In this document: piece after piece, positions 8,051 to 15,608 of the stretch | How the letters are laid out: each line of letters starts with the position of its first letter | How positions within the stretch are numbered: the stretch's first letter is position 1 | DNA from: a virus | IMG/VR virus record: IMGVR_UViG_3300031369_000002 | Coordinates: 24,666-88,665 of that record | Reading direction: 5' to 3' (one strand) | Length of the DNA: 64,000 bases | Notes under the pieces: model-generated | What the model was told of the DNA's origin: nothing | Databases searched by the model: none | The model's input: the letters and a program-made list of their open reading frames with translations, nothing else | Program-made: the position numbers and the translations under genes

Positions 8051-8077
8051 TCTATTCACCTCCTGACACTATTAGCC

Positions 8078-8920
8078 CTAAGAGGCTAATAATGCTTTTC
8101 TTCCAGTATAGAATTTCACTACACTGGCTTCAACCTCTGCGGTATACATCAAAGACTCAAACCATTTATTTTGATTTGGTCTTTTAGCTACGACTTTTTT
8201 AGCCCTGGCCCCTCTTTCTACTAAACCCTGAGTTAATAATAACCAGTTTAAGATTTTTTCAAACTCTACAGTACCACTATGATGACGAAACTCAATAGTG
8301 CCGTAAACAGCATAACTGTTTACATTTAATTTTCTATATCTAGCTCTATAAGTGTCTGTGAATACTTCAAGCAAGTCACTGACTGTACTTTTAGAGTCGA
8401 TCAAATCAAATTTAGCTTTTAAATTCATACCTGATAAAGTTCCAACATCTGAGAAGTTTAAGCAATACATATTAGCATTGCCTTTTCTTGAGAGAGGCAT
8501 AAAATTATCAATTTCATCCTCAAACTTTAAATAGGCCTTAGTTAGCGTTTTCCAGCTATCCAAGGTATAATCAATAATTTCATGATGGATATGCAAGCCA
8601 CAAGACTTGTTAACAGTGGCTCCTATGGTATCTAATACAGCACATACAGCCTTTAACTGATTAACACCATCTTTACCAGATAACGGCGGCGATACTAACT
8701 CATAACCTTTAAAATTAACTGTTTTAATTGATTCCTCAGGCTTTATGGAACAGTCAGTAACAACTTTCCAACAGTTATTTAATACTTCATGAGTATAACC
8801 AGCATACACACAAGGTATACCTTCACTCATTAAAACATCTGCTATAGCTCTACCAGTATACTGCTGAGGTACCAACATTTCTATTTCAATCCCAAACTTT
8901 CTACCAGTTAATTTTTTCAT
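8078..8920 (-). CDS. Amidoligase-family protein (COOH-NH2 ligase-like)
   Basis: 280 aa. The N-terminal FGIEIEM (residues 9-15), WKVVTDCSI (51-59), GYELVSPPLSG (72-82), CGLHIHH (107-113) and a later EFRHHSGT are the conserved features of the amidoligase group (Pfam Amidoligase_2-like, glutamine-synthetase/ATP-grasp-type fold), with Glu and His residues binding metal and ATP. Members are predicted to form amide bonds on peptides or cell-wall components; the substrate cannot be read here. The gene has its own palindrome promoter at 8966 and the leader AAGGGGGATTTTAAAA. Confidence 0.8.
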   Translation of the reverse strand: MKKLTGRKFGIEIEMLVPQQYTGRAIADVLMSEGIPCVYAGYTHEVLNNCWKVVTDCSIKPEESIKTVNFKGYELVSPPLSGKDGVNQLKAVCAVLDTIGATVNKSCGLHIHHEIIDYTLDSWKTLTKAYLKFEDEIDNFMPLSRKGNANMYCLNFSDVGTLSGMNLKAKFDLIDSKSTVSDLLEVFTDTYRARYRKLNVNSYAVYGTIEFRHHSGTVEFEKILNWLLLTQGLVERGARAKKVVAKRPNQNKWFESLMYTAEVEASVVKFYTGRKALLAS

Positions 8921-8965
8921 TTTTAAAATCCCCCTTAAATTTGTTATGATTTATCTTATGTTTAC

Positions 8966-8995
8966 ATTATATAATAAACCTTTACACATGTCAAG
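8966..8995 (-). promoter_or_regulatory. Palindrome-operator promoter
   Basis: TTGACA (8989-8994)-N17-TATAAT (8966-8971). Palindrome CTTGACATGTGTAAAG; ATAAGATAAA downstream. Drives the amidoligase operon. Confidence 0.85.
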
Positions 8996-9039
8996 GAGGA
9001 TTTTAAAATTTTTATGTTAATATTTAATTTTTTTATTTT

Positions 9040-9681
9040 CTACAGAGAATCAATATACCTTCTTTCCCTATGAAAGATAGGCCATAAATCCTTCTCAGCT
9101 TCCTTTATAGTATTACCAAAAGAGTAATAGTTGCAATCAGCTAAATAATCCCATACTGACATTTTCTGAGTTCTTTCCACATCAGCCACCTTTTCAGTAG
9201 CAATAAACTCAAAATTAGGACTGATAAAGCTCACATATGGGATATGTGACCCTATTTCCTCCAAATCATTATAAAACTCATTAAATGAATTAACAAACCC
9301 GCTGGACATATAGCTGCAGACCTCTCCTAATGTCAAAGGTAAAGCCTTATAATTCTTATCATAGATGACATTTAAACCATCTATAAAATAACCCTCATAA
9401 AAGGTCTTTTTTAACTTATACACTTCATTATTAAGCTTTTTTCTACTTGGCATAACATCTAATAAATCCTGGGCCTGCAAACCCAAGTGATAATTTTCTA
9501 CTGAATATTTAAACGTATATTTATTAACTTTAGACACCATAGTAAGTTCCTCCTTAGTATTATCAGCACTATCCACACACTCCATTTCTTGCTCAGAGTC
9601 CACTCTATCATTATACTCACAATAACCGTTTACATTATACACACACGCACCATAAGCGTCACAAGGTACATAATCACACAT
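9040..9681 (-). CDS. Hypothetical protein with Cys-rich N-terminus
   Basis: 213 aa. Cys 2, 7, 13, 21 and 35 cluster in the first 35 residues (MCDYVPCDAYGACVY), followed by about 175 residues of mixed structure. Ribosome site AGGAGGAG. Transcribed from the palindrome promoter at 9722. Family not recognised. Confidence 0.65.
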   Translation of the reverse strand: MCDYVPCDAYGACVYNVNGYCEYNDRVDSEQEMECVDSADNTKEELTMVSKVNKYTFKYSVENYHLGLQAQDLLDVMPSRKKLNNEVYKLKKTFYEGYFIDGLNVIYDKNYKALPLTLGEVCSYMSSGFVNSFNEFYNDLEEIGSHIPYVSFISPNFEFIATEKVADVERTQKMSVWDYLADCNYYSFGNTIKEAEKDLWPIFHRERRYIDSL

Positions 9682-9721
9682 AATTGTCTCCTCCTAAAAA
9701 TATAATTTATCTTATGATTTA

Positions 9722-9751
9722 ATTATATACCTATGCTTTACACATGTCAAG
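9722..9751 (-). promoter_or_regulatory. Palindrome-operator promoter
   Basis: TTGACA (9745-9750)-N17-TATAAT (9722-9727), palindrome CTTGACATGTGTAAAG, ATAAGATAAA downstream. Drives the 9040 gene. It overlaps the first codons read of the 9747 gene's 3' end. Confidence 0.85.
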
Positions 9752-10127
9752 GATTATTTTTTATTTCTTCTAAAACTTCATCATCTAAACTGCAGTGATA
9801 ACATAAACCCTCATAATGCTTTACAACTCCACACTTAGGACACTTTAAAAGAGCCTCAGCAGAAGCATCTTTTTTAAACTTCTCTATAAATCTTTTATAT
9901 CTGGCTTCTAATATAGAGGCCTTATCTTTTCTATTAAAATAAGCCTCCAACAATATATAAAGATCAGCCATCTCAGCTTCCCATTTATCGCTAACCTTCA
10001 TATACTTATATTCATGATCGTATAAAAAAGAAACTTCTCGAACATGATCCATAATACCCAGCTTATTAAAATACTCCTTAGCATATATTTTAGCTATCTC
10101 AGCCACATATTGAAACTTTTCAAACAT
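9747..10127 (-). CDS. Hypothetical protein with C-terminal zinc ribbon
   Basis: 126 aa from ATG 10127 (GGAGG seven nt upstream). Helical N-terminal part, then CPKC...CYHC zinc ribbon in the last 30 residues. Its 3' end overlaps the promoter of the next gene. Confidence 0.65.
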   Translation of the reverse strand: MFEKFQYVAEIAKIYAKEYFNKLGIMDHVREVSFLYDHEYKYMKVSDKWEAEMADLYILLEAYFNRKDKASILEARYKRFIEKFKKDASAEALLKCPKCGVVKHYEGLCYHCSLDDEVLEEIKNNP

Positions 10128-10149
10128 AAATATTCCTCCAAACGAAATA

Positions 10150-10174
10150 AAGGCGACCAACAAAAGGCCACCTT
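10150..10174 (-). terminator. Terminator-like hairpin after the 10173 gene
   Basis: Nine-bp stem with two wobble pairs (10150-10158 with 10166-10174), 7-nt loop, then TATTTCG on the minus strand. It overlaps the stop codon of the 10173 gene. Confidence 0.5.
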
Positions 10175-10337
10175 ATTTTTTACAATCCCTACATGTTTTA
10201 GTTTTATCATCCCAGCATTTAGGACAAACCAACTTATCACAAGTAGGACAATAAATCATATCTTTTTTTATATGCATATTGATACACAAATCACAATTAC
10301 ACATATAAGTATAGCGTTTTTCTGGCTTTTCTTCCAT
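10173..10337 (-). CDS. Zinc-finger microprotein, paralogue of the 11083 gene
   Basis: 54 aa with about 9 Cys (MCNCDLC, CPTCDK, CPKCW, CRDC). The ending CWDDKTKTCRDCKK is nearly the same as CWDSKTKTCKSCKE of the 11083 product, so the two are paralogues. GAGGAGG seven nt before ATG. Confidence 0.65.
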   Translation of the reverse strand: MEEKPEKRYTYMCNCDLCINMHIKKDMIYCPTCDKLVCPKCWDDKTKTCRDCKK

Positions 10338-10356
10338 AATAAAAACCTCCTCATAG

Positions 10357-10380
10357 ATAAAAGGGAGACATAATCTCCCT
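10357..10380 (-). terminator. Intrinsic terminator after the 10385 gene
   Basis: AGGGAGA (10362-10368) pairs with TCTCCCT (10374-10380), loop of 5 nt, then TTTTAT on the minus strand. Confidence 0.6.
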
Positions 10381-10384
10381 AAGT

Positions 10385-10570
10385 TTACTTACCTTTTTTA
10401 TATTTATCTCGTCTTTTTTGGTGATAATCTTTCACTTTCTGATTACCTGGCTTAGTAGTATCACAAGGACAATCTTTTCCAGGCGGTAACCCACAAACAG
10501 GGCCACCTTTTAAAGTCTCACAATACCAATCACAGCCTATCTGAGTACACCTTTTAGATATCTCAGTCAT
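10385..10570 (-). CDS. Cys-rich basic small protein
   Basis: 61 aa. Six Cys in the first 40 residues (CTQIGCDWYC, CGLPPGKDCPC), then a Lys/Arg-rich tail (HQKRRDKYKKGK) that could bind nucleic acid. Not recognised. Confidence 0.6.
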   Translation of the reverse strand: MTEISKRCTQIGCDWYCETLKGGPVCGLPPGKDCPCDTTKPGNQKVKDYHQKRRDKYKKGK

Positions 10571-10582
10571 TTAATTCCTCCT

Positions 10583-10798
10583 TTAAAAAGCGTTTAAATG
10601 AGTTTCAAAAGCTGTCTTAGCTTCCTCCTCTGTGCCTGTAAAAATAAAACAATGGTTAAGTCTATTAGAAGACACATAAGCAAAATCATCTTTTGTCTTT
10701 AGGGCTTCTACAAAACTTACAGGAAAAGTTTTTCTAATTCTTACAGTAGTATGCCCAGTGACATCATCATAACTAAAACTAACTTTTTTCTTCCACAT
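10583..10798 (-). CDS. Hypothetical protein
   Basis: 71 aa with a probable beta-rich N-terminal half (VSFSYDDVTGHTTVRIRKTF). First gene after the palindrome promoter at 10835; ribosome site GGAGG. Not recognised. Confidence 0.6.
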   Translation of the reverse strand: MWKKKVSFSYDDVTGHTTVRIRKTFPVSFVEALKTKDDFAYVSSNRLNHCFIFTGTEEEAKTAFETHLNAF

Positions 10799-10834
10799 AT
10801 CAACGCCTCCAAATATAATTTATCTTACATTCTT

Positions 10835-10864
10835 ATTGTATAATATTCCTTGACATATGTCAAG
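10835..10864 (-). promoter_or_regulatory. Palindrome-operator promoter, perfect 16-bp site
   Basis: TTGACA-N17-TACAAT (-10 at 10835-10840). The site CTTGACATATGTCAAG (10849-10864) is a perfect 16-bp palindrome. Confidence 0.85.
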
Positions 10865-10871
10865 CTTTTAT

Positions 10872-11078
10872 TTAAAATAATTTATAAATATTAGGCTGTT
10901 TATAAAAGCATTCAAACTTAATATCATCTAAACTTATTCTAAATTGCATTCCATTTTTACAGATAAGCATTTCATTAGAATCATTAAAAGTAACTGAGTA
11001 ATAATTTCCTTCTTTATCAGTACCCCTATATAATCCATCATCTTCATAAGCTTTATTTATAGCCTGAATAAAATGCAT
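10872..11078 (-). CDS. Hypothetical protein
   Basis: 68 aa, beta-rich; AAGGAG before ATG. Four nt after the zinc-finger gene at 11083, same operon. Not recognised. Confidence 0.55.
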   Translation of the reverse strand: MHFIQAINKAYEDDGLYRGTDKEGNYYSVTFNDSNEMLICKNGMQFRISLDDIKFECFYKQPNIYKLF

Positions 11079-11082
11079 TTAA

Positions 11083-11292
11083 TCACTCCTTACAGCTCTT
11101 ACATGTTTTAGTTTTGCTATCCCAACAATCATCACAAACATTATGCAAACAAGGGTAACAATAGTTACCCTTTTCATTTTCTTTCAATATGATAAGCTTT
11201 TTGCAACAACCACAATGCACCATAACTCCAGCACAATTATAACTGTTAACACTGAAAAAAGAAGGTCCTTTATCTTTCTTTTTTCCAAACAT
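11083..11292 (-). CDS. Zinc-finger microprotein, paralogue of the 10173 gene
   Basis: 69 aa with about nine Cys (HCGCCKK, CYPC, CDDCW, CKSCKE), enough for two zinc sites in a RING/treble-clef-like spacing. Shares its C-terminal motif with the 10173 product. Basic N-terminus (GKKKDKG). Confidence 0.65.
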   Translation of the reverse strand: MFGKKKDKGPSFFSVNSYNCAGVMVHCGCCKKLIILKENEKGNYCYPCLHNVCDDCWDSKTKTCKSCKE

Positions 11293-11312
11293 TTAAAACA
11301 ACTCCTACTCTT

Positions 11313-11597
11313 TTATGTAAAATTCACACTATCAAACGAAACATTACAGATTTCATTTTCCCCAGGTTTTATAATAAACACTCCCCCAGTTAAGCCCTTA
11401 TTTAGCCACTTAATTCCGTCCTGTATAGCTGCATGATTAACATCATTTAAATTTACCTTATACTCATATAAATCTCCAAAACTTAAAAGGTATACAGGCT
11501 TATCCCCATACAAATCTTTATCTATATCAACAGTACATAAAACGCTTTTAGTTTCAAATACGCTGATATCATCCTCATATTTCACACAAACACGCAT
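11313..11597 (-). CDS. Hypothetical protein
   Basis: 94 aa, alternating hydrophobic beta-like pattern, no motif recognised. GGAGG is separated from ATG by GCTGAGAATT, a spacer seen before several genes here. Confidence 0.6.
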   Translation of the reverse strand: MRVCVKYEDDISVFETKSVLCTVDIDKDLYGDKPVYLLSFGDLYEYKVNLNDVNHAAIQDGIKWLNKGLTGGVFIIKPGENEICNVSFDSVNFT

Positions 11598-11615
11598 AAT
11601 TCTCAGCCTCCTTCC

Positions 11616-11741
11616 TTATCTACATTTATTGCATAAACCATTAGAATAACAGTTAATACAAACCATATTTCCGCATTTAGTACAGGTATAGAGCCTAAAT
11701 ACATAGGCTCCACAACCAGCACAAACTAACACTCCAGTCAT
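11616..11741 (-). CDS. Zinc-finger microprotein
   Basis: 41 aa with eight Cys in the order CxxC, CxxC, CxxC, CxxC (CAGC, CTKC, CINC, CNKC), which fits two interleaved zinc sites of RING/LIM-like type. GGAGG upstream. Function unknown. Confidence 0.6.
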   Translation of the reverse strand: MTGVLVCAGCGAYVFRLYTCTKCGNMVCINCYSNGLCNKCR

Positions 11742-11760
11742 ACTTTATCCCTCCTAAAAA

Positions 11761-11913
11761 CTATCTGATTTCTGTAATCTCCCATGTACGACCACATTTA
11801 TTACATTGATGATAAACTACGACTTTCTTTCTTCTCTGATTATTAATAACTATTTCCTCCGTAGATTTTACGGCCGATATTTTATGCCTACTATCACAAT
11901 TACATTCTTTCAT
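11761..11913 (-). CDS. Zinc-ribbon microprotein
   Basis: 50 aa: MKECNCDS at the N-terminus and CNKCGRTWEI near the end form one probable zinc ribbon around a basic middle (NQRRKKVV). ATG overlaps the stop of the next upstream gene by four bases. Confidence 0.6.
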   Translation of the reverse strand: MKECNCDSRHKISAVKSTEEIVINNQRRKKVVVYHQCNKCGRTWEITEIR

Positions 11914-12059
11914 AAATAAACATATCCTCCCTTTACAAGTTTTATACTAAATTCATTATGACAGTTATAACAGATGGAATCATAAAACACATTCCCACCT
12001 CTATAAACAGAGATAACAAATTGATTAGTATTACATTTAAGACACTTAGGCTCCTCCAT
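11910..12059 (-). CDS. Zinc-ribbon microprotein
   Basis: 49 aa: CLKC at residues 6-9 and CYNC about 20 residues later, a classic zinc ribbon. GGAGG in front of ATG; coupled to the 11761 gene by an ATGA overlap. Confidence 0.6.
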   Translation of the reverse strand: MEEPKCLKCNTNQFVISVYRGGNVFYDSICYNCHNEFSIKLVKGGYVYL

Positions 12060-12068
12060 AAGAACCTC

Positions 12069-12134
12069 CTACAAATTTTCTAAAAAAGCAGCTAACACCA
12101 TTAGCCAGCCACTTACACGATTTATAATTTTCAT
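12069..12134 (-). CDS. Possible 21-residue peptide
   Basis: MKIINRVSGWLMVLAAFLENL, amphipathic or membrane-active in appearance. The only support is a well-placed GGAGG seven nt before ATG and the tight gene packing. Confidence 0.3.
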   Translation of the reverse strand: MKIINRVSGWLMVLAAFLENL

Positions 12135-12149
12135 TAAATAACCTCCATA

Positions 12150-12281
12150 TTAGGCTTTATTATAATTCCATTTATGACCGCATTTAGTACATTCCAAAGG
12201 GATAGAATCCACTGGTCCAACAGGAGCAGTGAAATAAACTTTTTCTCCACACATAGGACAAACCGCCACAGAAATAGCCAT
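12150..12281 (-). CDS. Zinc-ribbon microprotein
   Basis: 43 aa from ATG 12281 (AAAGGTGG upstream): CPMCGEK and CTKCGHKW form a canonical zinc ribbon. A longer frame exists upstream but would overlap the real 12301 gene. Confidence 0.65.
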   Translation of the reverse strand: MAISVAVCPMCGEKVYFTAPVGPVDSIPLECTKCGHKWNYNKA

Positions 12282-12300
12282 AAGACACACCACCTTTCCT

Positions 12301-12456
12301 TTAAAAATTACCTTTCTCATCACAACTAATAATAAACTCATGTTGACATTTAATACATACAACTTTAATATGCCAACCATCAAACATCTTTACAGGCTCA
12401 GCACCTACAGCAGGTACTAAGAGGCCACCACAGCCAACTGCTCTACATACTTCCAT
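12301..12456 (-). CDS. Cys-containing small protein
   Basis: 51 aa (MEVCRAVGCGG... CIKCQ... C), four to five Cys for one zinc site. Ribosome site GAGAGG with the recurrent AAGCTAAGAA spacer before ATG. Confidence 0.6.
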   Translation of the reverse strand: MEVCRAVGCGGLLVPAVGAEPVKMFDGWHIKVVCIKCQHEFIISCDEKGNF

Positions 12457-12471
12457 TTCTTAGCTTCCTCT

Positions 12472-12816
12472 CTAATTTTCAGCAAATAAATCAATGCCAA
12501 GAAGTTGTCCATCTCTTTTACTTTTATCACAATAATCTCGATACTTACCCTCTATTCTACCAAAGACTACAGTAACAGCATGATGCAGCTTAGTTTTATT
12601 TAAATAGTTGTCTAAATAAATAACCCATATTTCACTATCAAAAGTAGCCTCTAGTAAATCAAGAGTAGAATCATCAATAAGCTTTTCACTTATTAACACA
12701 TTCATTTTATCATTAAACTTAAACACATAAGCATAAGTTGATTTCTTAGCTTTAAGCCAACTAGATAAAATAACATGTCTTACTAAACCTTTACTACTAT
12801 TTTTAAGCTCTCTCAT
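12472..12816 (-). CDS. Hypothetical protein
   Basis: 114 aa, alpha/beta, no motif recognised (ends KRDGQLLGIDLFAEN). Read from the phage-class promoter at 12832, with the transcript start almost at the ribosome site. Confidence 0.65.
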   Translation of the reverse strand: MRELKNSSKGLVRHVILSSWLKAKKSTYAYVFKFNDKMNVLISEKLIDDSTLDLLEATFDSEIWVIYLDNYLNKTKLHHAVTVVFGRIEGKYRDYCDKSKRDGQLLGIDLFAEN

Positions 12817-12831
12817 AATATCACCTCAGAT

Positions 12832-12862
12832 ATTATACCTAAAAATAATTAAAAAAGCCTGT
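12832..12862 (-). promoter_or_regulatory. Phage promoter, ACAGGC-N17-GGTATAAT
   Basis: -35-like ACAGGC (12857-12862), 17 nt, GG, TATAAT (12832-12837). It overlaps the stop codon of the upstream gene. Confidence 0.7.
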
Positions 12863-13122
12863 TAATCTTCTAATAAATTTAAAGTATGTCTAACAGCTTC
12901 ATAATGAGTAAAAGGCTCTTTCCTTTCTTTTCGATCAGTGACAAAACCCATAAACAAACTTTTAAATTTATTTATATCAGTCTTAAATAACCTTCTACTT
13001 CCTCTATAATAAGACTTACCAACTTCTATAGCATAATCTACAGCGGACCAGTTAACACCCTCTTTAGACTTATACTTCAAAGGTTCTCCTCTATCTCTTC
13101 TTTTCTTATTTCCTCTACTCAT
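12862..13122 (-). CDS. Basic hypothetical protein
   Basis: 86 aa from ATG 13122, strongly basic N-terminus (MSRGNKKRRDRGE), helical rest. GGAGG seven nt upstream. Possibly nucleic-acid binding; not recognised. Confidence 0.6.
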   Translation of the reverse strand: MSRGNKKRRDRGEPLKYKSKEGVNWSAVDYAIEVGKSYYRGSRRLFKTDINKFKSLFMGFVTDRKERKEPFTHYEAVRHTLNLLED

Positions 13123-13142
13123 AACCATTCCTCCTATAAATA

Positions 13143-13391
13143 TTATTTATTCATATAGCCAACTTGCCATCTATTAAGCCAAACCAATAAACAGCCATCA
13201 ACTAACACCATCTTATCAATAGCAGCAGCAGCCACATAAATATCACCCTGCAAAGCTGTTTTAGTTTTAACCTCATCAGAGTAACAAATAACTAAACCCT
13301 TCCCATCTAAGATCACTTTATCATGAGAAGTATATGACTTACTCTGATTACCAAAATAACAAGTTACGCTCTTAATATTAATACTCTCCAT
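13143..13391 (-). CDS. Hypothetical protein
   Basis: 82 aa, beta-rich (SVTCYFGNQSKSYTSHDKVIL), no motif recognised. Preceded by a roughly 95-nt leader with two mutually exclusive hairpins and the palindrome promoter at 13492. Confidence 0.6.
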   Translation of the reverse strand: MESINIKSVTCYFGNQSKSYTSHDKVILDGKGLVICYSDEVKTKTALQGDIYVAAAAIDKMVLVDGCLLVWLNRWQVGYMNK

Positions 13392-13402
13392 AAAATTCCC
13401 CT

Positions 13403-13433
13403 TTCACGCACTAAAGGATATTCCTTTAGGGAA
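13403..13433 (-). promoter_or_regulatory. Leader with alternative hairpins
   Basis: CTAAAGGA and TCCTTTAG form an 8-bp stem, while the inner TATTCC can instead pair with a later GGAATA. Such mutually exclusive folds occur in attenuators; no T-run follows, so the role is open. Confidence 0.35.
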
Positions 13434-13491
13434 TACCCTCAACGCTGTTTAATTAATTAATATTGCCAATTACAAATATGATTATACACAT

Positions 13492-13521
13492 ATTATATAA
13501 ACAGCCCATACACTTGTCAAG
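13492..13521 (-). promoter_or_regulatory. Promoter TTGACA-N17-TATAAT, degenerate palindrome
   Basis: -35 at 13515-13520, -10 at 13492-13497. Only one half of the palindrome (CTTGACA) is intact, and no ATAAGATAAA follows. Confidence 0.75.
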
Positions 13522-13771
13522 TCTCATCTACCCAATAAGAAGCTATACTATCATCATCAGCTAACTTATTCAAAATTCTTTTGTATCTAAAAACACTAAT
13601 CTGATGTTTAAAATACATATCATATAAGCTCTGGGTAGTATGATACATATAATTTTCTACTATTAACATTTTAATAAAATAATGCTTGAGATATACCCAA
13701 ATGACAAGCCCTAGACTTAGGGCCACAGAACAAAACCCTATAAATAGAATTAATTTAACAATTTTAATCAT
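13517..13771 (-). CDS. Membrane-anchored small protein
   Basis: 84 aa: N-terminal transmembrane helix (LILFIGFCSVALSLGLVIWVYL), soluble helical tail. AAGGAG directly abuts the ATG, so translation may rely on coupling with the short upstream reading frame whose stop overlaps it (ATGA). Confidence 0.6.
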   Translation of the reverse strand: MIKIVKLILFIGFCSVALSLGLVIWVYLKHYFIKMLIVENYMYHTTQSLYDMYFKHQISVFRYKRILNKLADDDSIASYWVDET

Positions 13772-13851
13772 CTCCTTACACCAAAAAAGATTATACCCCA
13801 GACAGTATAATCTTTAACAAATTTAGAAGGCTTTTTAGTTCTTCCCCTCAT
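13768..13851 (-). CDS. Possible 27-residue leader peptide
   Basis: MRGRTKKPSKFVKDYTVWG... (27 aa) ends in TGA overlapping the next ATG. No ribosome site; its ATG is five nt after a phage-type -10 box, which would make a leaderless message. Tentative. Confidence 0.25.
   Translation of the reverse strand: MRGRTKKPSKFVKDYTVWGIIFFGVRR
13786..13815 (-). terminator. Intrinsic terminator
   Basis: Perfect 11-bp stem (13786-13796 with 13805-13815), 8-nt loop, TTTTTT tail on the minus strand. Lies between the HAD gene and the 13517 gene. Confidence 0.65.
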
Positions 13852-13855
13852 AACC

Positions 13856-13886
13856 ATTATACCTTAAAAACTAAAAGATAACAAGT
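13856..13886 (-). promoter_or_regulatory. Possible phage-class promoter ACTTGT-N17-GGTATAAT
   Basis: GGTATAAT is intact (-10 at 13856-13861) with the class's exact 17-nt spacing, but the upstream box ACTTGT is a poor match. Confidence 0.45.
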
Positions 13887-13902
13887 TACAAAGAAATTAT
13901 TC

Positions 13903-14292
13903 TCAGCTTCCTTGCTTATCTTTCTTTTGCCAGGATTTAAACTCTTCTATCTTTTCAGCTAAAGTAAACCCATTACCATCGAAACAGATTGCCCTATCAT
14001 CTATAGTCAAATAAGCTGCCTTCTTATGTGCTGATATTTCATCATAATAAATATTATGCTCAGTACAATAATCCTTAATAGCTTGTATACCTTCCTTATG
14101 AGTACACCTTGAGGAATAAATAACTATCTCATACCTTCCACTATCTTTTAACCCATCTATACACTCTTTCATGCCTTCAACAACAGGATCAGGAGCCATA
14201 TCAACTCCATGCCAGCCACTAGTATAAGAATGTATAACTCCATCAAAATCAAACAACAATCTTAATTTATTCATTTCTTTTTTAGTCTCCAT
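13903..14292 (-). CDS. HAD-superfamily hydrolase
   Basis: 129 aa, short phage-type HAD. Motif I FDFDGVIH (D15 and D17, nucleophile and acid/base), motif II SSR (about residue 60), a Lys (HKKAAY) and motif III IDDRA. Lacks a cap domain, like small phosphatases of the 5'-nucleotidase/polynucleotide phosphatase type. It probably dephosphorylates nucleotides or nucleic-acid ends; the substrate is unknown. Confidence 0.8.
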   Translation of the reverse strand: METKKEMNKLRLLFDFDGVIHSYTSGWHGVDMAPDPVVEGMKECIDGLKDSGRYEIVIYSSRCTHKEGIQAIKDYCTEHNIYYDEISAHKKAAYLTIDDRAICFDGNGFTLAEKIEEFKSWQKKDKQGS

Positions 14293-14335
14293 AAAGACCT
14301 CCTATAAAATAATATTCTTAGCTTCCTTAGATAAA

Positions 14336-14365
14336 GAAATAGCAGGATGTTTATCCCACTATTTC
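14336..14365 (-). terminator. Hairpin with terminator features
   Basis: GAAATAG pairs with CTATTTC (14336-14342, 14359-14365), inner stem GGAT/ATCC; TTTATC follows on the minus strand. It lies in the leader of the HAD gene, about 110 nt after the promoter at 14463. Confidence 0.5.
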
Positions 14366-14462
14366 CCCCATTAATTACATTTAATTATTTGCTTTCAAAC
14401 ATGGATATAAAATATTAAATTAACATATATTATTATTTTAAGGTCATTACCTTAATAAAAAG

Positions 14463-14492
14463 AGATTACCACAGTTAATTACATGTGTCAAG
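14463..14492 (-). promoter_or_regulatory. Weak palindrome-operator promoter
   Basis: TTGACA (14486-14491), 17 nt, TAATCT (14463-14468); half-palindrome CTTGACACATGTAA. The leader to the HAD gene is about 165 nt and shows no open frame of note. Confidence 0.6.
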
Positions 14493-14507
14493 CCTACACC
14501 TTTATAC

Positions 14508-14906
14508 TTACTTTAACCAAGCTTCTTGTAGCCAAACATTTTTAAAAACGCCCTCTTTAAAACATACTGTCATCTCAAAACCTTCCTCACCTTTTACATT
14601 AGGAGTCCCAGCTCTTAAAATAACATGGCATTCATCAGCAACACTTTTATCGACCACATAACAAACATTCCAGCTCTCCAATAACTGAATAAAGCTATCT
14701 TTATCCGCAATAGCAGTCCTAAAATTCTCTGTGCTGCCAAGCATAAACTTTTCTATGTATTCCCTATCCGTAGGAATGGGATAACTACAATATTTAGTAC
14801 AATAAGGAGCCATATTTTTAATATTTTCCTTATCCTTTTGGCTTAATATAACCATAATAGGCTCCTCTTCACTATCATAAATCGTATTTCCTATCTTAAC
14901 TTTCAT
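14508..14906 (-). CDS. Hypothetical protein
   Basis: 132 aa, alpha/beta, not recognised. Its C-terminal part (GFEMTVCFKEGVFKNVWLQEA) resembles the C-terminal part of the short 19073 product (CFETVVYFVDGKFVKFGLWE), and both have a SWNVCYV/NWGVAYS stretch, so they look like distant paralogues. Confidence 0.65.
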   Translation of the reverse strand: MKVKIGNTIYDSEEEPIMVILSQKDKENIKNMAPYCTKYCSYPIPTDREYIEKFMLGSTENFRTAIADKDSFIQLLESWNVCYVVDKSVADECHVILRAGTPNVKGEEGFEMTVCFKEGVFKNVWLQEAWLK

Positions 14907-14970
14907 TTCTTAGCCTCCTCTATTTGTCAATTATATTATATTTTTTATGTTGTCTTGTCTCCTCGCAATG

Positions 14971-15000
14971 AAAAAATCCCAGGGATTAGTAAAAACCTAG
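14971..15000 (-). terminator. Probable intrinsic terminator after the 15017 gene
   Basis: CTAGG pairs with CCTGG (one wobble), followed by GATTTTTTC on the minus strand. Confidence 0.5.
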
Positions 15001-15016
15001 TCAGCAAAACACTACA

Positions 15017-15412
15017 TTATATACAAACCTCAACTTTTTTTAAATTTCCAGGAATACTTACAGTCAAACCACAAAGTAGACAGTTAATATTTGTATACAT
15101 AGATTTTTCATAAGACACCTTAGAACTCTCTACTTTAGAAGGTATAACCTCCTTTTTCTCTATAAAAAGTTTATGTCTAGTATTGCACTGAGGACATACA
15201 AAAGTCATATTACTATTAGACTCATCAATTCTAATTTCACCTGTTATCAAAAATAATAAAAACTTACTTATAGAATAGCCAGTTACTTTCTCGAACTCTT
15301 CCACATCTCTTCTTAAACCTTCAATAGTAAACTCATCTATTAAGGCTTTTCTTTTACCATCATCTTTTAAAGCCTCCTTAAAATCGTTTAATAACTTTTC
15401 TTTTTCATCCAT
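15017..15412 (-). CDS. Zinc-ribbon protein
   Basis: 131 aa: helical N-terminal half (DFKEALKDDGKRKALIDEF), then CPQC and CLLC about 40 residues apart, a probable zinc ribbon. Not recognised. A 195-nt AT-rich leader with tandem CCTAAAATTA repeats precedes it. Confidence 0.65.
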   Translation of the reverse strand: MDEKEKLLNDFKEALKDDGKRKALIDEFTIEGLRRDVEEFEKVTGYSISKFLLFLITGEIRIDESNSNMTFVCPQCNTRHKLFIEKKEVIPSKVESSKVSYEKSMYTNINCLLCGLTVSIPGNLKKVEVCI

Positions 15413-15514
15413 AAATATCTCCTCCTATAATACACTCATTTTTTACCTTTTAAACACCTTTTATTTTACCTTATTAATAATATAACACCCTTACCTATTA
15501 GATTAATTTAAACC

Positions 15515-15552
15515 ATAATTTTAGGTTAATTTTAGGCTGATTTTACCCAAAA
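15515..15552. repeat. Short tandem repeat in leader
   Basis: Two adjacent copies of CCTAAAATTA (minus strand) with a third degenerate copy, in the otherwise featureless 15413-15608 intergenic stretch. Possible binding site array; no clear promoter is seen. Confidence 0.35.
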
Positions 15553-15608
15553 ACCATTGAGCTGTCTTAAAGTAAAATTAATGTTTATTCAAGTTATCAT
15601 AAAATAAA

